Shown here one piece after another: positions 21,267 to 29,369 of a DNA stretch of 29,369 bases. Within the stretch, counting starts at the first letter, position 1, and every line of letters begins with the position of its first letter. The position numbers and the translations under genes were made by a program. This stretch comes from DATLAN01 sp035527455. Its GTDB lineage: Bacteria; Planctomycetota; Planctomycetia; Pirellulales; Thermoguttaceae. The stretch is taken from positions 1-29,369 of the forward strand of contig DATLAN010000551.1 of NCBI GenBank assembly GCA_035527455.1, read 5' to 3'. A model generated the notes under the pieces. That model was not told the origin of the DNA. It saw only the letters and a program-made list of their open reading frames with translations, and did no database searches.

Positions 21267-24200
21267 GAATCACCGGCCTGGAAATCGACGGCTTCGGCGT
21301 TTGGAGCGGGCTGAAATTGGAGGGACTCGCCGAGGGGCTCAACGTCGTCGGCGGCCCGAACGAGGCCGGCAAGACGACCCTGCTGCAGTTCGTCCGCTCG
21401 GCACTCTACGGCTTCTCGATGGAGCGCCGGAAGTATTTTCCCCCGACCCACGGCGGGCCGGGCGGCGGCTCGATCGATCTGGCCGGTCCCAACGGCCGGT
21501 TCCGTCTCGACCGCCGCGACGACCCCGACAACACGGCCGGAAACCAAGAGCGGATCACCCTGACCGCGGCCGACGGCACCCGGCAGAGCGAACACCTGGC
21601 CAAAGTTCTGCTGGCCAACGTCGACGAGGCGACCTACAACAACGTGTTCGCCGTGGGCCTGCGCGAGATGCAGCAACTCGGCACCCTCGGCGATACGGAG
21701 GCCGCCGAGTTGCTCTACAGTCTCACGGCCGGGCTCGACCGCGTCTCGCTGGTCGAGGTGATGCGCGAACTGGAAACCTCCCGCAACCGCATCCTCGACG
21801 CCGGCGGCGGACCCTCGCAAGTGACCCGGCTGCTGGACGAACGGGAGAAGCTCCGCCGGGAAATCGAAGAACTCGGCAAGTCCACCCGCCGCTACGGTCG
21901 CCTGGCCGCCGAATGGGAACAACTCCAGCGGGAAGTCACGCGACTGGAAGAAGAGAATAACCACGCCGAGCATCAGGCCCGGGCGGTCGAAACGGCCATC
22001 GCCGTGCGCCAGCGCTGGGTGCAACGGACCGCGTTGGACGATCAACTGACCGCACTGGGACCGACGGCCGACGTGCCCGAGGACGCCGTCGAGCGGCTCG
22101 ACGCCGTCAACGCCCGCTTGCAGAAGCACGCCGAGCATTCCCAGCAGTTGCAGCGCCGCCGGGCGGAACTCCGCTCGGAGGCCTCGACGCTGGGCATCAA
22201 CGAATCGCTTTGGCGCCAGGCCCCGCGGATCGAGGCACTCAAAGAACAGGAATCGTGGCTGGCCGGTCTCGAGGGGCAGATCGACGAGTTGGAGAAGGAG
22301 ACCGCCCAACTCGAAAAGGACCTGGCCACGGAGCACCAACGATCGGGATTGGGAGACGGCTCGTCAACGGCCTCGCTTCCGGACCTTTCGCCGCGAGTCA
22401 TTGCCACGTTGCGCTTACCGGGGCGGGCGCTGAAGCGGTGTCGCCAGCAGGTCGGCGAAGCGAAGGAGAAAGTCGCCACGGCCGAGGAGAATGCCCAATC
22501 GTTGGACCGGCAAATCGGGTCGGCCCTTTCCGCCCGCGGCGAGCGCGATCTGGCCGAAGCGATGGACCGTGCCGGAAACCTGGCCGCCCAGCTTCGCCGT
22601 CGCGTGCAGGCCGACGAGCGTCTCGATCAGATGAGCGGGTACCAGGAGGAACTCGAAGAGCAGAGCCGACGCCTGGTCGACCGCCAACTGCTGCCGGTTT
22701 GGGTCCTGATCGCCCTGGGAGCCGTGTTTGCCTTGGGCGTGATGCTGGCCATGATCGGGCTGTTTACGCCGGGTTCGATTACCGGTTCGCTGGGCTGGCT
22801 GATGATCGTGGTGGGACTGGCCGGAACCGGCACCGCCGCATCGCTGAAGATCATGCTCGAACGCTCCAACGCCCGACAGTTGGACGCTTGCCAAAGGCAA
22901 CTCGGCATGCTCCAGTCGCAGATCCGACAGGCCCGGGAGGAACGCGACCACCTCGACGAGCGGCTTCCCGGCGGCGGATCGCCGGCCGGCCGGCTCAAGG
23001 CGGCCGAAGAAGAGTTGGCCGCGTTGGAAGAGCTGGTGCCGTTGGACACCCGTCGAGTCGCCGCCCGGCAGGAAGCCGAGGCCGCCGCCGCTGGGGTCGC
23101 CCAAGCAGAGGAAGAAGCGGCCGCCGCGCGGCGAAAGTGGCGCGAGACCGTATCCGCCGCCGGACTGCCGCAGCTCACGCCGAAGCACGTGCGGCAACTG
23201 TTGCAGCGTTGCGATCACATCGGCCAGTTGCAGCGACGATTGGAGCACCGCCGCGAGGAACTCACCCAGCGTCGCCGGGAACTCGACTCGCTGCTGGGCC
23301 GAATCGGACAACTGGTCGAAGAGACCGGCGTGGCCGTCACCGGCAGCAACGGCATCCAGCGGCTGGGCCAACTCGCCGACACGCTCCGCGAGCAGGAAAC
23401 TCGCGTCCATCGCCGCGACCTGCTCCGCCGCGAGGCACGCCAGGCTCGGCAAAAACGTGCCAAGCACGAGGAGGCCGTCAGCCGGCTGAAACACCGCCGC
23501 CGCGAGCTGTTCCGCGAGTCGGACGCCAAGGACGAGCAGGAATTGCGCCACCGGGCCGTGCAGGCCGCCCGGGCCGAGGTCCTCCGGCAGCAGCACGACG
23601 CCCTGTCGCGCGAGATCACCGCGGCCGTCGGAGAACAGTGTTCCGAGCCGGTGGTGCGCGAACTGATCGAAAGCGGGAACGTCGAGCAACTCGAAACCCG
23701 CCGCGACGAATTGCTCGATCGCTTGGGAGCCCTGGAGAAGCAGCTCCAAGGGCGGTTCGAAAAGCGGGGCCAGCTCACCGAGCAGTTGAAGGCCCAGGCC
23801 GACGATCGGCAGATGGCGGTCAAGCAACTCGACCTGGCCGCGCTCGAAAAGCGCCTGGAAGAAGCAATCGCCCGTTGGCAGGTTCTGGCCGTCACCTGTC
23901 GGACACTGGAGGAGATCCGCACCGCCTATGAACAGGATCGGCAACCGGAAACGCTGCAAGAGGCCTCCGGTTACCTCGAGCGGCTCACGCGGGGGCGCTA
24001 CCGGCGGGTTTGGACCCCGTTGGGCGAAGACGTGCTGCGCGTGGACGACGCGGAAGGAAACGCGCTGGCGGTGGAAGTCCTCAGCCGGGGAACCCGCGAG
24101 CAATTGTTCCTGGCCCTGCGACTGGCGTTGGCCGGCGCGTATTCCCGGCGCGGCGCCCCGCTGCCACTGGTGTTGGACGACGTGCTGGTGAATTTCGATG

Positions 24201-24589
24201 CCGATCGGGCCAAGGCGGCCGTAGCCGTGTTGCGCGATTTCGCCGCCGCCGGACACCAGGTCCTGGTCTTCACCTGCCACGAACACATCTTGAAGCTGTT
24301 CAAGTCGCTGAAGGTCCCCGTCAGCCGGCTGCCCGACAATGCGGAGGCGAACCCCGCACCGGTGATCTTCGAGGCACCGGCCAAGCCGAAGCCCAAGCGG
24401 AGCAAGAAGACGCCTGCGCCTCCCGCCAAGAGGAAGAAAGAGCCGGAAGAGGAGCCGATCGACGACGAGATCTTGGCGATCGACGGGTCCGATGCCGACG
24501 ACGAGGAAGACGAATACGAATGGGAGGAGCCCGACGATGAGGCCGACGATGAGGACGACTACGACGAGGACGCAGCCGAAGCGGCATAA
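21263..24589 (+). CDS. YhaN-like SMC/Rad50-type ATPase with internal membrane hairpin and acidic tail
   Basis: 1108 aa. Walker A GGPNEAGKTT (residues 30-39, Lys37) is followed by ITLTAADGTR and the YhaN-like N-terminal lobe. Long coiled coils run from about 175 to 930. They are broken at about 475-535 by two hydrophobic helices (WVLIALGAVFALGVMLAMIG and LGWLMIVVGLAGTG), which B. subtilis YhaN is also reported to have. The C-terminal lobe has the ABC signature LSRGTREQL (about 940), Walker B LPLVLDD (Asp972, Asp973) and the His-switch FTCHEH. After the ATPase, a Lys/Pro-rich linker (about 1038-1060) leads into a 45-residue Asp/Glu-rich tail. AGGAGG lies 8 nt before the ATG, which overlaps the SbcD-like stop. 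Probably a membrane-tethered DNA-end-processing ATPase. Confidence 0.92.
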   Translation: MRITGLEIDGFGVWSGLKLEGLAEGLNVVGGPNEAGKTTLLQFVRSALYGFSMERRKYFPPTHGGPGGGSIDLAGPNGRFRLDRRDDPDNTAGNQERITLTAADGTRQSEHLAKVLLANVDEATYNNVFAVGLREMQQLGTLGDTEAAELLYSLTAGLDRVSLVEVMRELETSRNRILDAGGGPSQVTRLLDEREKLRREIEELGKSTRRYGRLAAEWEQLQREVTRLEEENNHAEHQARAVETAIAVRQRWVQRTALDDQLTALGPTADVPEDAVERLDAVNARLQKHAEHSQQLQRRRAELRSEASTLGINESLWRQAPRIEALKEQESWLAGLEGQIDELEKETAQLEKDLATEHQRSGLGDGSSTASLPDLSPRVIATLRLPGRALKRCRQQVGEAKEKVATAEENAQSLDRQIGSALSARGERDLAEAMDRAGNLAAQLRRRVQADERLDQMSGYQEELEEQSRRLVDRQLLPVWVLIALGAVFALGVMLAMIGLFTPGSITGSLGWLMIVVGLAGTGTAASLKIMLERSNARQLDACQRQLGMLQSQIRQAREERDHLDERLPGGGSPAGRLKAAEEELAALEELVPLDTRRVAARQEAEAAAAGVAQAEEEAAAARRKWRETVSAAGLPQLTPKHVRQLLQRCDHIGQLQRRLEHRREELTQRRRELDSLLGRIGQLVEETGVAVTGSNGIQRLGQLADTLREQETRVHRRDLLRREARQARQKRAKHEEAVSRLKHRRRELFRESDAKDEQELRHRAVQAARAEVLRQQHDALSREITAAVGEQCSEPVVRELIESGNVEQLETRRDELLDRLGALEKQLQGRFEKRGQLTEQLKAQADDRQMAVKQLDLAALEKRLEEAIARWQVLAVTCRTLEEIRTAYEQDRQPETLQEASGYLERLTRGRYRRVWTPLGEDVLRVDDAEGNALAVEVLSRGTREQLFLALRLALAGAYSRRGAPLPLVLDDVLVNFDADRAKAAVAVLRDFAAAGHQVLVFTCHEHILKLFKSLKVPVSRLPDNAEANPAPVIFEAPAKPKPKRSKKTPAPPAKRKKEPEEEPIDDEILAIDGSDADDEEDEYEWEEPDDEADDEDDYDEDAAEAA

Positions 24590-24594
24590 CAGAC

Positions 24595-24666
24595 GCCGCT
24601 TGCGGCTTCGCAGGGAGCGTCCTCGGGGGTTGCGAAGTCTCAAACGGTTGCGAAGCCGCAAGCGGC
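24595..24666. terminator. Inverted repeat between convergent genes, possible bidirectional terminator
   Basis: An exact 18-bp inverted repeat, GCCGCTTGCGGCTTCGCA (24595-24612) and its complement (24649-24666), fills the 83-nt gap between the YhaN-like stop (24589) and the DUF1080 stop (24673). Each arm also contains a short palindrome (GCCGC..GCGGC). Its position between two converging genes fits a shared terminator. There is no T-run on either strand, so function is inferred from position only. Confidence 0.55.
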
Positions 24667-24672
24667 TGGAAT

Positions 24673-25326
24673 TCACTCCTTCTGGACTTCGGCCGACCGC
24701 AACCGAATATTGCGCAGCGCCCCGGTCGTCCTCCAGGTCGCGATCCCCAGCGGGAGCATCGCCTCCTGCTCGAACCAGATCGTCAGCTTGTGATCGCCGA
24801 TCTCGAAATCGACGACCTGCTTGCCGTCGATCCAGGCTTCGATCTTCGGCTCGGTGACGCGGAGCCGGATCTTGTACCACTTCTTCTCGAATTCGATGTA
24901 CTGGCAGGTCTCGTTTTCCGCGGCCGGTTCGTCGTCGATGCAGGAAAGTCCCACGACCGGTCCGCCCCAGCCGCCGACGATCAACGACTGGGCCCGCTCG
25001 CCGACGGGAAAGGTCATGGCACAGAAGAAGTCGTCCCCTTCGACCCGCATCGCCTCCAACTCGACCTCGTAGTCGATCTTGGGAAACTTGCCCTGATAGC
25101 AGACCCCGGTGCCGGGGCGTCCGGTGCCCAGCACGAGATTGCCGTCCTTGACCTCGACCTCGCCGTGGTTGATGAAGTCGAATCGGGTGGCGACCTTCCA
25201 AGTGCCGAGTTGCTTGCCGTCGAACAGGCTCTTCCACTCGTCTCCCGTGCCCGTCGCCGCCCACGACGACAGCAGACCGAGAGCCAGCGGAAGGCAAATA
25301 AGAACGCGCCGTCGTTTCCCGAACAT
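24673..25326 (-). CDS. Secreted DUF1080 (3-keto-disaccharide hydrolase-type) protein
   Basis: 217 aa. The ATG at 25326 has AAGGAG 7-8 nt upstream. A signal peptide covers about residues 1-26. The mature part is one ConA-like jelly-roll of the DUF1080 family, marked by EWKSLFDGKQLGTWK near its start, then VKDGNLVLGTG, VELEAMRVEGDDFF and the late strand RLRVTEPKIEAWIDGKQVVD. The family is abundant in planctomycetes and some members act on 3-keto-disaccharides, but activity here is not shown. It faces the SbcD/YhaN pair tail to tail. A paired hairpin element separates it from the TPR gene upstream, so it is probably transcribed on its own. Confidence 0.9.
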   Translation of the reverse strand: MFGKRRRVLICLPLALGLLSSWAATGTGDEWKSLFDGKQLGTWKVATRFDFINHGEVEVKDGNLVLGTGRPGTGVCYQGKFPKIDYEVELEAMRVEGDDFFCAMTFPVGERAQSLIVGGWGGPVVGLSCIDDEPAAENETCQYIEFEKKWYKIRLRVTEPKIEAWIDGKQVVDFEIGDHKLTIWFEQEAMLPLGIATWRTTGALRNIRLRSAEVQKE

Positions 25327-25421
25327 GTCGATTCTCCTTGAAAACAGGTTCCGGGAGTGGAGTGGGGGCCTCGCCAGGATTCGCCAGTCTATCATCCGCG
25401 GCGGATGTTTGCAAAGATCAA

Positions 25422-25470
25422 CGTGGGGTACGATTCCATCGTGCCAGGCACGTTGGAAACGTGCCCCACG
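25422..25470. repeat. Inverted pair of hairpins (GGCACGTT family)
   Basis: Arms 25422-25445 and 25447-25470 are reverse complements with 3 mismatches in 24. Each arm is itself an 8-bp hairpin with a 3-nt loop. The right one contains GGCACGTTGGAAACGTGCC, and the left one GGTACGATTCCATCGTGCC, with one wobble. The element starts 3 nt after the stop of the TMTC-like gene (25474, minus), so it could end or protect that transcript. It also lies 95 nt upstream of the DUF1080 start. Confidence 0.82.
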
Positions 25471-25473
25471 ACA

Positions 25474-27645
25474 TCACTGCACGGCCTCCAACAGCCGGCG
25501 GATTTCCGCGGCCTCCTTCGACGTGTCGGGCACCCATCGCAGGGCCTCGCGATAGGCCGCCGCCGCTGCCCGGTCGTCGCCTCCGGCCGCCAACGCGACG
25601 CCGAGGTTGACGTGCGCCGGAACCAGCTCCCGATCCAGCCGCAACGCCTCGCGATAATGTTCGATGGCGCCTTCGATGTCGTTGCCTTGGAACAAGAGAA
25701 CACCCAAGTTGACGTGCGCCCGGGCGTGTCCCGGGTCGAGCACGAGCACCCGTCGATAATGGCCGGCGGCCTCATCTCTCTCACCCTCGGCCGCCAGCAG
25801 ATTGGCCAGGTTGTACCGGGCGACGACGTCGTGGGGACGCCATTGCAGCGCCGCCTGGTAGTGGTGTCGTGCCCGGTCTGGTTTTCCGCTGGCCTCCATC
25901 GCGCGTCCCAAATCCACGTGTGCCTGCACCCGGGTGTGGACGTCGTCGAGCGCCTCGCGCAGGTGTTCGACTGCTTCCTCGATCGCCGCGTCGGTGCCGG
26001 CCCGATCAAGCAAAAGCTTGCCCCATTGCAGATGCGCCACCGCACAGTCGGGATCATGCTGCAAGGCCGTACGGTATTGCCCCACGGCCTCCTCGATCGC
26101 CCCTTGCCGCCGGAGCAGCTCGGCCAGCTTGAAGCGGACCAACGACCAGCGCGGGTGTTCTTCCAACGCCCCGCGGGCGAAGCGAATCGCCTCGTCGGAC
26201 TGCCCGAGGGCATCCAGAGACGTCGCCAGGCTGAGATACAACTCCGGATGCGTTGGGTAGTCCGCCAGCGCCGCCCGATACCACTCGATCGCCTCGTCGT
26301 GCCGGTCGTCACGCGCCAACAGGAACCCGCGGTGTTGCCTGGCGAGCACGCTACGGGGATTGACTTGCAGGGTATGGGCGGTCAACGACTCGTCGTCGCG
26401 CCAATAGCCGGTTTGCACGAAACTCAGCACGCCCAGCAGACCAAGGGCCGTCCCTGCGACTGCGATCGTTCTCCGGTTCCAACGAGTCGCCAAGAACCAG
26501 CCAAGCGCCAACGCCGGACCGAGCATGGCAAGATACAGATACCGATCGGCGACCGTGGAAATCCGCTGAAACGAAAACGGGACGAGCCCCAGCACGGGCA
26601 ACAACCAGGCCACGAATACGGCCGCCACTGTCAGCCAAATACGACGATCTTTCATACGCGTCAAGACCACCAGCCCGGCGACCGGCAACGCCCAGCCCAC
26701 GTAAAACCACCACTGCCCCATCACCCACTGCGGCGCGTGTCCGTAATCCGGCACACACCGCAGCGGCACGATCAGCTTGATGAGATAGAACGCCAACGCA
26801 TCGCCGGCCAGCAAGAATCGGGCCCACACGTCGGCAACGAAGGGCAGGTCAGCGTCGGGCTGCTGGACTTTCGTCAGCACGACCCACGCCGCCGACAGGG
26901 CCAACCACGGGATAAGGCTCGCCAGGATTCGGCGGAGCGAACGACGCAGAATCCCGAATGCCAACGCGCCGGCCACAAGCGGAACGGCCACCGCCGTCGG
27001 CTTGCACAACAGGGCCAGGACAAAGGCCGCCGTGGCGGCAGCGTAGTGACACGCGGCGGACTTCCGCGTGCCCGAGGCGTCGGCGAAAACGAGATATTGC
27101 CAAACGGCCAGCAGCGAAAACAGGCCGCAAAGCACGCCGCGCGTTTCCGAAATCCAGGCGACCGACTCGACCTGCACAGGGTGCAACGCGAAAAGCAGGG
27201 CTCCCGCACACGCGGCTCCGTCGTGCCGGAACAACCTCCGCAGAATGACGAACACCAACAGCACGCAAGCTACGTGAAGCGCCAGGTTGCCCAGGTGAAA
27301 AACCAGCGGGTTGGGATCCGAGCGGATGCCGTCGGGCAGCGGCTGCCGGGCGATGGACGCCTCGGCCGCGAAGAACGTGTAACTCAGCGGGATGTACAGC
27401 CCGAAGTACGGCCTTTGCCAGAACTCGCCCACGCTGCGCCAGGTGACCGGATCGAGCAGCGGGTTCTCCGAGACGTGTTGCGAGTCGTCGTAGGCGAGAA
27501 ACCCATGGGCGTAAACCCGGCCGAATACCGCCGCGGTGACGGCGACGAGCAAAACTACGGCCGCAACGGCGCCGCGCCGATGGTCATAAGAGGGTGACTC
27601 GGCGTGCCGCAACTCAGTGGACGAAGCTGGACTGCCATGGTTCAT
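25474..27645 (-). CDS. TMTC-like multi-pass membrane protein with C-terminal TPR array
   Basis: 723 aa. The first 430 residues form about 10 membrane helices of the TMTC/GT-C type. After the first helix comes an extracytoplasmic Asp pair in LAYDDSQHVSENPLL (Asp53, Asp54). HPVQVESVAWISETRG (155-170) is a hallmark of this family. Residues about 436-723 are roughly eight TPR units, for example DDRHDEAIEWYRAAL, RYNLANLLAAEGERDEAA and AHVNLGVLLFQGNDIEGAIE. Animal TMTC proteins are O-mannosyltransferases. A glycosyl-transfer role using a lipid-linked sugar is plausible here but unproven. It is divergent from a GT-C glycosyltransferase 125-165 nt away, which may share its regulatory region. The ATG at 27645 has no strong ribosome-binding site. 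Confidence 0.9.
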   Translation of the reverse strand: MNHGSPASSTELRHAESPSYDHRRGAVAAVVLLVAVTAAVFGRVYAHGFLAYDDSQHVSENPLLDPVTWRSVGEFWQRPYFGLYIPLSYTFFAAEASIARQPLPDGIRSDPNPLVFHLGNLALHVACVLLVFVILRRLFRHDGAACAGALLFALHPVQVESVAWISETRGVLCGLFSLLAVWQYLVFADASGTRKSAACHYAAATAAFVLALLCKPTAVAVPLVAGALAFGILRRSLRRILASLIPWLALSAAWVVLTKVQQPDADLPFVADVWARFLLAGDALAFYLIKLIVPLRCVPDYGHAPQWVMGQWWFYVGWALPVAGLVVLTRMKDRRIWLTVAAVFVAWLLPVLGLVPFSFQRISTVADRYLYLAMLGPALALGWFLATRWNRRTIAVAGTALGLLGVLSFVQTGYWRDDESLTAHTLQVNPRSVLARQHRGFLLARDDRHDEAIEWYRAALADYPTHPELYLSLATSLDALGQSDEAIRFARGALEEHPRWSLVRFKLAELLRRQGAIEEAVGQYRTALQHDPDCAVAHLQWGKLLLDRAGTDAAIEEAVEHLREALDDVHTRVQAHVDLGRAMEASGKPDRARHHYQAALQWRPHDVVARYNLANLLAAEGERDEAAGHYRRVLVLDPGHARAHVNLGVLLFQGNDIEGAIEHYREALRLDRELVPAHVNLGVALAAGGDDRAAAAAYREALRWVPDTSKEAAEIRRLLEAVQ

Positions 27646-27682
27646 TTCGCTGCCGCTTGGGATCGGCGAATCGAGGAAGCCT

Positions 27683-27706
27683 CATCTCGCGGAGCAAGAT
27701 GGCTAC
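27683..27706. repeat. CATCTCGC-family hairpin, single diverged copy
   Basis: CATCTCGCGGAGCAAGATG at 27683-27701 is followed by GCTAC. It matches the inverted copies at 4119 and 14368, with one change that weakens the stem. It lies in the divergent gap, 38 nt upstream of the TMTC-like start. That spacing is like that of the related elements before the MoxR and BatA-type genes. Confidence 0.8.
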
Positions 27707-27737
27707 TATGGTCTCATCCTACTCCCGCCAGGGGGCG

Positions 27738-27766
27738 TTGACAATCGAAACCTTCTCGAATAGGTT
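27738..27766 (+). promoter_or_regulatory. Candidate sigma70-type promoter for the GT-C gene
   Basis: A perfect -35 hexamer TTGACA (27738-27743) is followed after 17 nt by TAGGTT (27761-27766), a weak -10 that matches consensus at 3 of 6 positions. Transcription would begin near 27773. That would leave the in-frame ATG at 27771 untranslated and favour the ATG at 27810 as the real start. Confidence 0.35.
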
Positions 27767-27770
27767 CGAT
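27744..27770. promoter_or_regulatory. Imperfect inverted repeat overlapping the promoter, possible operator
   Basis: ATCGAAACCT (27744-27753) and AGGTTCGAT (27762-27770) are inverted copies with one extra A in the left half, around an 8-nt centre. The pair covers the spacer and -10 of the candidate promoter, where a repressor would act. It is suggestive only, since no other copy is present in the window. Confidence 0.3.
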
Positions 27771-27809
27771 ATGGGGGATCTTGCTACTCTTTTGCCGAGA
27801 GATGGGTCG

Positions 27810-29369
27810 ATGCCGATGGTGGTCACTGCCCGCGCCGGTGGGCGGCACGTTTCCAGACGGGTTCTCGGCGTCGGGGCGGTAGTCCTTGCGATGCTGTTGA
27901 CGGCCGTGCTGGCCGGCACGCACCTGGACAACCACCCGTTCTGGGACGACGAAGCCAACACGGCCATCTACGGTCGAAACCTGATCGAAACGGGACGGCT
28001 GACCGCCTGGGACGGAACGAACCTGGTCGGATACGCCTACGGCGGCGCGTTGGGCGAAGATCTCGGGCCAGAGTTGCGTGTGCCCGGGCTGCCGGCCTAT
28101 CTGGCCGCGCTGGGGATGCTCCTGTTCGGCCAGGATACCTTCGGCGGGCGGATCATGTTCGTGGTGACCGGCGTGGCGTCGATCGGCCTGTTGGCCGTGT
28201 GGATGCGGCGGCACTTCGGGCGGCGGTTTGCCTGGTGGCTGCCCTCGCTGCTGTTGGCACTCTCTCCGGCGTATCTGCTGTACATCCGCAACTGCCGATA
28301 CTACGCCTTGGGCGTGATGTTTACGCTGATGGTCTGGGTTTTCTGGGCCCCCGGCTCATCGCGAAGAACTACGTCCCGCACTCGCCTGTTCGATGGGCGG
28401 TCGCTGTTGCGCTACGCGGGTGGGGCGGCGGCCGTCGTGCTGTTGCTGCTGACCCACTATCTCAATGCGGCGGCCGTGTTGGTCACGCTGCCCCTGTTCT
28501 TCCTCGATCGACGATACCGGCAGCCGAGGCAGTACGTGTTGTCGGGCGTCATCGCGGCAGCGGCGATCGTCTGCGGCATTTGGGTCCTGATCACGGCCAA
28601 TCCGCTGGCCGCCGATTACTCGGCCGCCGGAGGCGACTTGTTTCAGCCGCCCGATTATCCCGGCTGGTGGCCGCATTTTTATGAGCACTTAGGCTATCTG
28701 CTCCGCGACCTGGGCACCCACGAGTTCCTTCCGTGGTGCCTGGTGGCCGTGCTGCTTTTGCCGTGGCTGCCGGTCGGTCTTCGACGCTTGCGCCCGCTGG
28801 CCCTGCGGGGATGGATCCTGGTGGCGGTCGTTTTGATCTACGTCGTGCTCGCCGCGGCGCTGACGCCTTCCGACATGGGCAAAGGGCGCTTCGCCGAAAT
28901 GCGGTACGTGGTGCCGTTGATCGCGCCCGGCAGCGTGTTGGCGGCCGTGGGGCTGGTGATTCTGTGGGCTGGGGCACGCTGGCTGGCGGCGGTGGGCCTG
29001 CTGCTGTTGGTGATGACGAACGTCTTGCACCTGGGATTCCTCGCCGAGCGCCAAGACGACGCCAGCCCGTGGTGGCCGCCCACGCTGTATCGCTACGTCC
29101 GGGAACTCCGAAACGACTACCACACGGGCAACGAAGCGATGATCGAACTGCTCGAGAAACTGCCCGACGGGACGACCGTCCGCGTCTGGCCCGATCACAT
29201 GGTCTACCCGCCGATGTTCTATGTGCCCAGGCTGCACTACTGCGACCAGCTCACCCGGCGGAAGAAGATCCGCGAGGACCTGCAGGCGGAGCTTGACGGC
29301 CGGGACTATCTGTTCAAGGAATCGTCGCGGCCCGACGTGGTGCTGGTCCCGGCGACGAACGTTCCGGAG
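27810..29369 (+). CDS. GT-C glycosyltransferase (family 39-like), truncated at the window edge
   Basis: 520 codons are open to the right edge with no stop. The protein starts MPMVVTARAGGRH, then a membrane helix (about 17-36), then an extracytoplasmic loop with HPFWDDEANTAIYGRNLIE. The acidic DDE (46-48) is the usual first-loop catalytic site of GT-C enzymes such as ArnT and protein mannosyltransferases. About nine further helices follow, with RNCRYYALGVMF and MGKGRFAEMRYVVPLIAP as typical inter-helix segments, then a soluble C-terminal region. In-frame ATGs at 27771 and 27708 are also possible; 27708 would translate part of a hairpin repeat. It probably transfers a sugar from a polyprenyl-phosphate donor; the acceptor is unknown. 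It is divergent from the TMTC-like gene. Confidence 0.85.
   Translation, partial: MPMVVTARAGGRHVSRRVLGVGAVVLAMLLTAVLAGTHLDNHPFWDDEANTAIYGRNLIETGRLTAWDGTNLVGYAYGGALGEDLGPELRVPGLPAYLAALGMLLFGQDTFGGRIMFVVTGVASIGLLAVWMRRHFGRRFAWWLPSLLLALSPAYLLYIRNCRYYALGVMFTLMVWVFWAPGSSRRTTSRTRLFDGRSLLRYAGGAAAVVLLLLTHYLNAAAVLVTLPLFFLDRRYRQPRQYVLSGVIAAAAIVCGIWVLITANPLAADYSAAGGDLFQPPDYPGWWPHFYEHLGYLLRDLGTHEFLPWCLVAVLLLPWLPVGLRRLRPLALRGWILVAVVLIYVVLAAALTPSDMGKGRFAEMRYVVPLIAPGSVLAAVGLVILWAGARWLAAVGLLLLVMTNVLHLGFLAERQDDASPWWPPTLYRYVRELRNDYHTGNEAMIELLEKLPDGTTVRVWPDHMVYPPMFYVPRLHYCDQLTRRKKIREDLQAELDGRDYLFKESSRPDVVLVPATNVPE

Overview
The window looks like a chromosomal piece of a GC-rich planctomycete, most likely from the Pirellulales. 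The grounds are the gene content: a Cys-type sulfatase, a MoxR/DUF58/BatA/VWA cluster, a DUF1080 protein, a ConA-like plus PQQ-propeller giant protein, a TMTC-like TPR protein, and an SbcD-like/YhaN-like pair. Short palindromic repeats sit in almost every intergenic gap. The taxonomic call is inferred from gene families, not from a marker gene. I saw no rRNA, tRNA, CRISPR array, transposase or phage gene.

Layout. From 1 to about 19.6 kb every gene is on the minus strand. In transcription order these are: a giant ConA-like/helical/PQQ-propeller protein (19613-15768); an alpha-toroid (prenyltransferase/squalene-oxidase-repeat) secreted protein (15554-14409); a BatA-type VWA membrane protein (14279-11709); a membrane VWA plus glutamine-amidotransferase-like protein (11569-8816); a membrane-anchored DUF4175-like protein (8819-7026); a secreted coiled-coil/low-complexity protein (7029-4156); a MoxR AAA+ ATPase (4027-2996); a DUF58 protein (2940-2032); a secreted sulfatase (1875-427); and the start of an unidentified gene (126 to the left edge). 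The three genes between 11569 and 4156 are coupled by two ATGA stop/start overlaps. From 20 kb the strand switches. An SbcD/YhaO-like metallophosphoesterase with a degenerate active site overlaps by ATGA with a YhaN-like SMC-type ATPase (20034-24589, plus). Converging on it are a DUF1080 protein and a TMTC-like TPR membrane protein (minus). A GT-C (family 39-like) glycosyltransferase runs off the right edge (plus).

How it fits together. The MoxR, DUF58, BatA, VWA/GATase-like and DUF4175-like proteins form a recognisable MoxR-type assembly/chaperone cluster. It is spread over the cytoplasm (MoxR, DUF58), the membrane (BatA, VWA, DUF4175-like) and the exported space (coiled-coil protein, and probably the toroid protein). 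Its substrate is unknown. The SbcD-like/YhaN-like pair is a DNA-repair-type module, but its phosphoesterase has lost several expected metal ligands.

The most unusual signals are not genes. (1) Several families of 7-8 bp-stem hairpins occupy the gaps. Copies of two families differ by paired, compensatory changes. (2) A 7-nt tandem repeat, open in all frames, lies inside the VWA gene and also supplies the last codons and stop of the neighbouring BatA-type gene.
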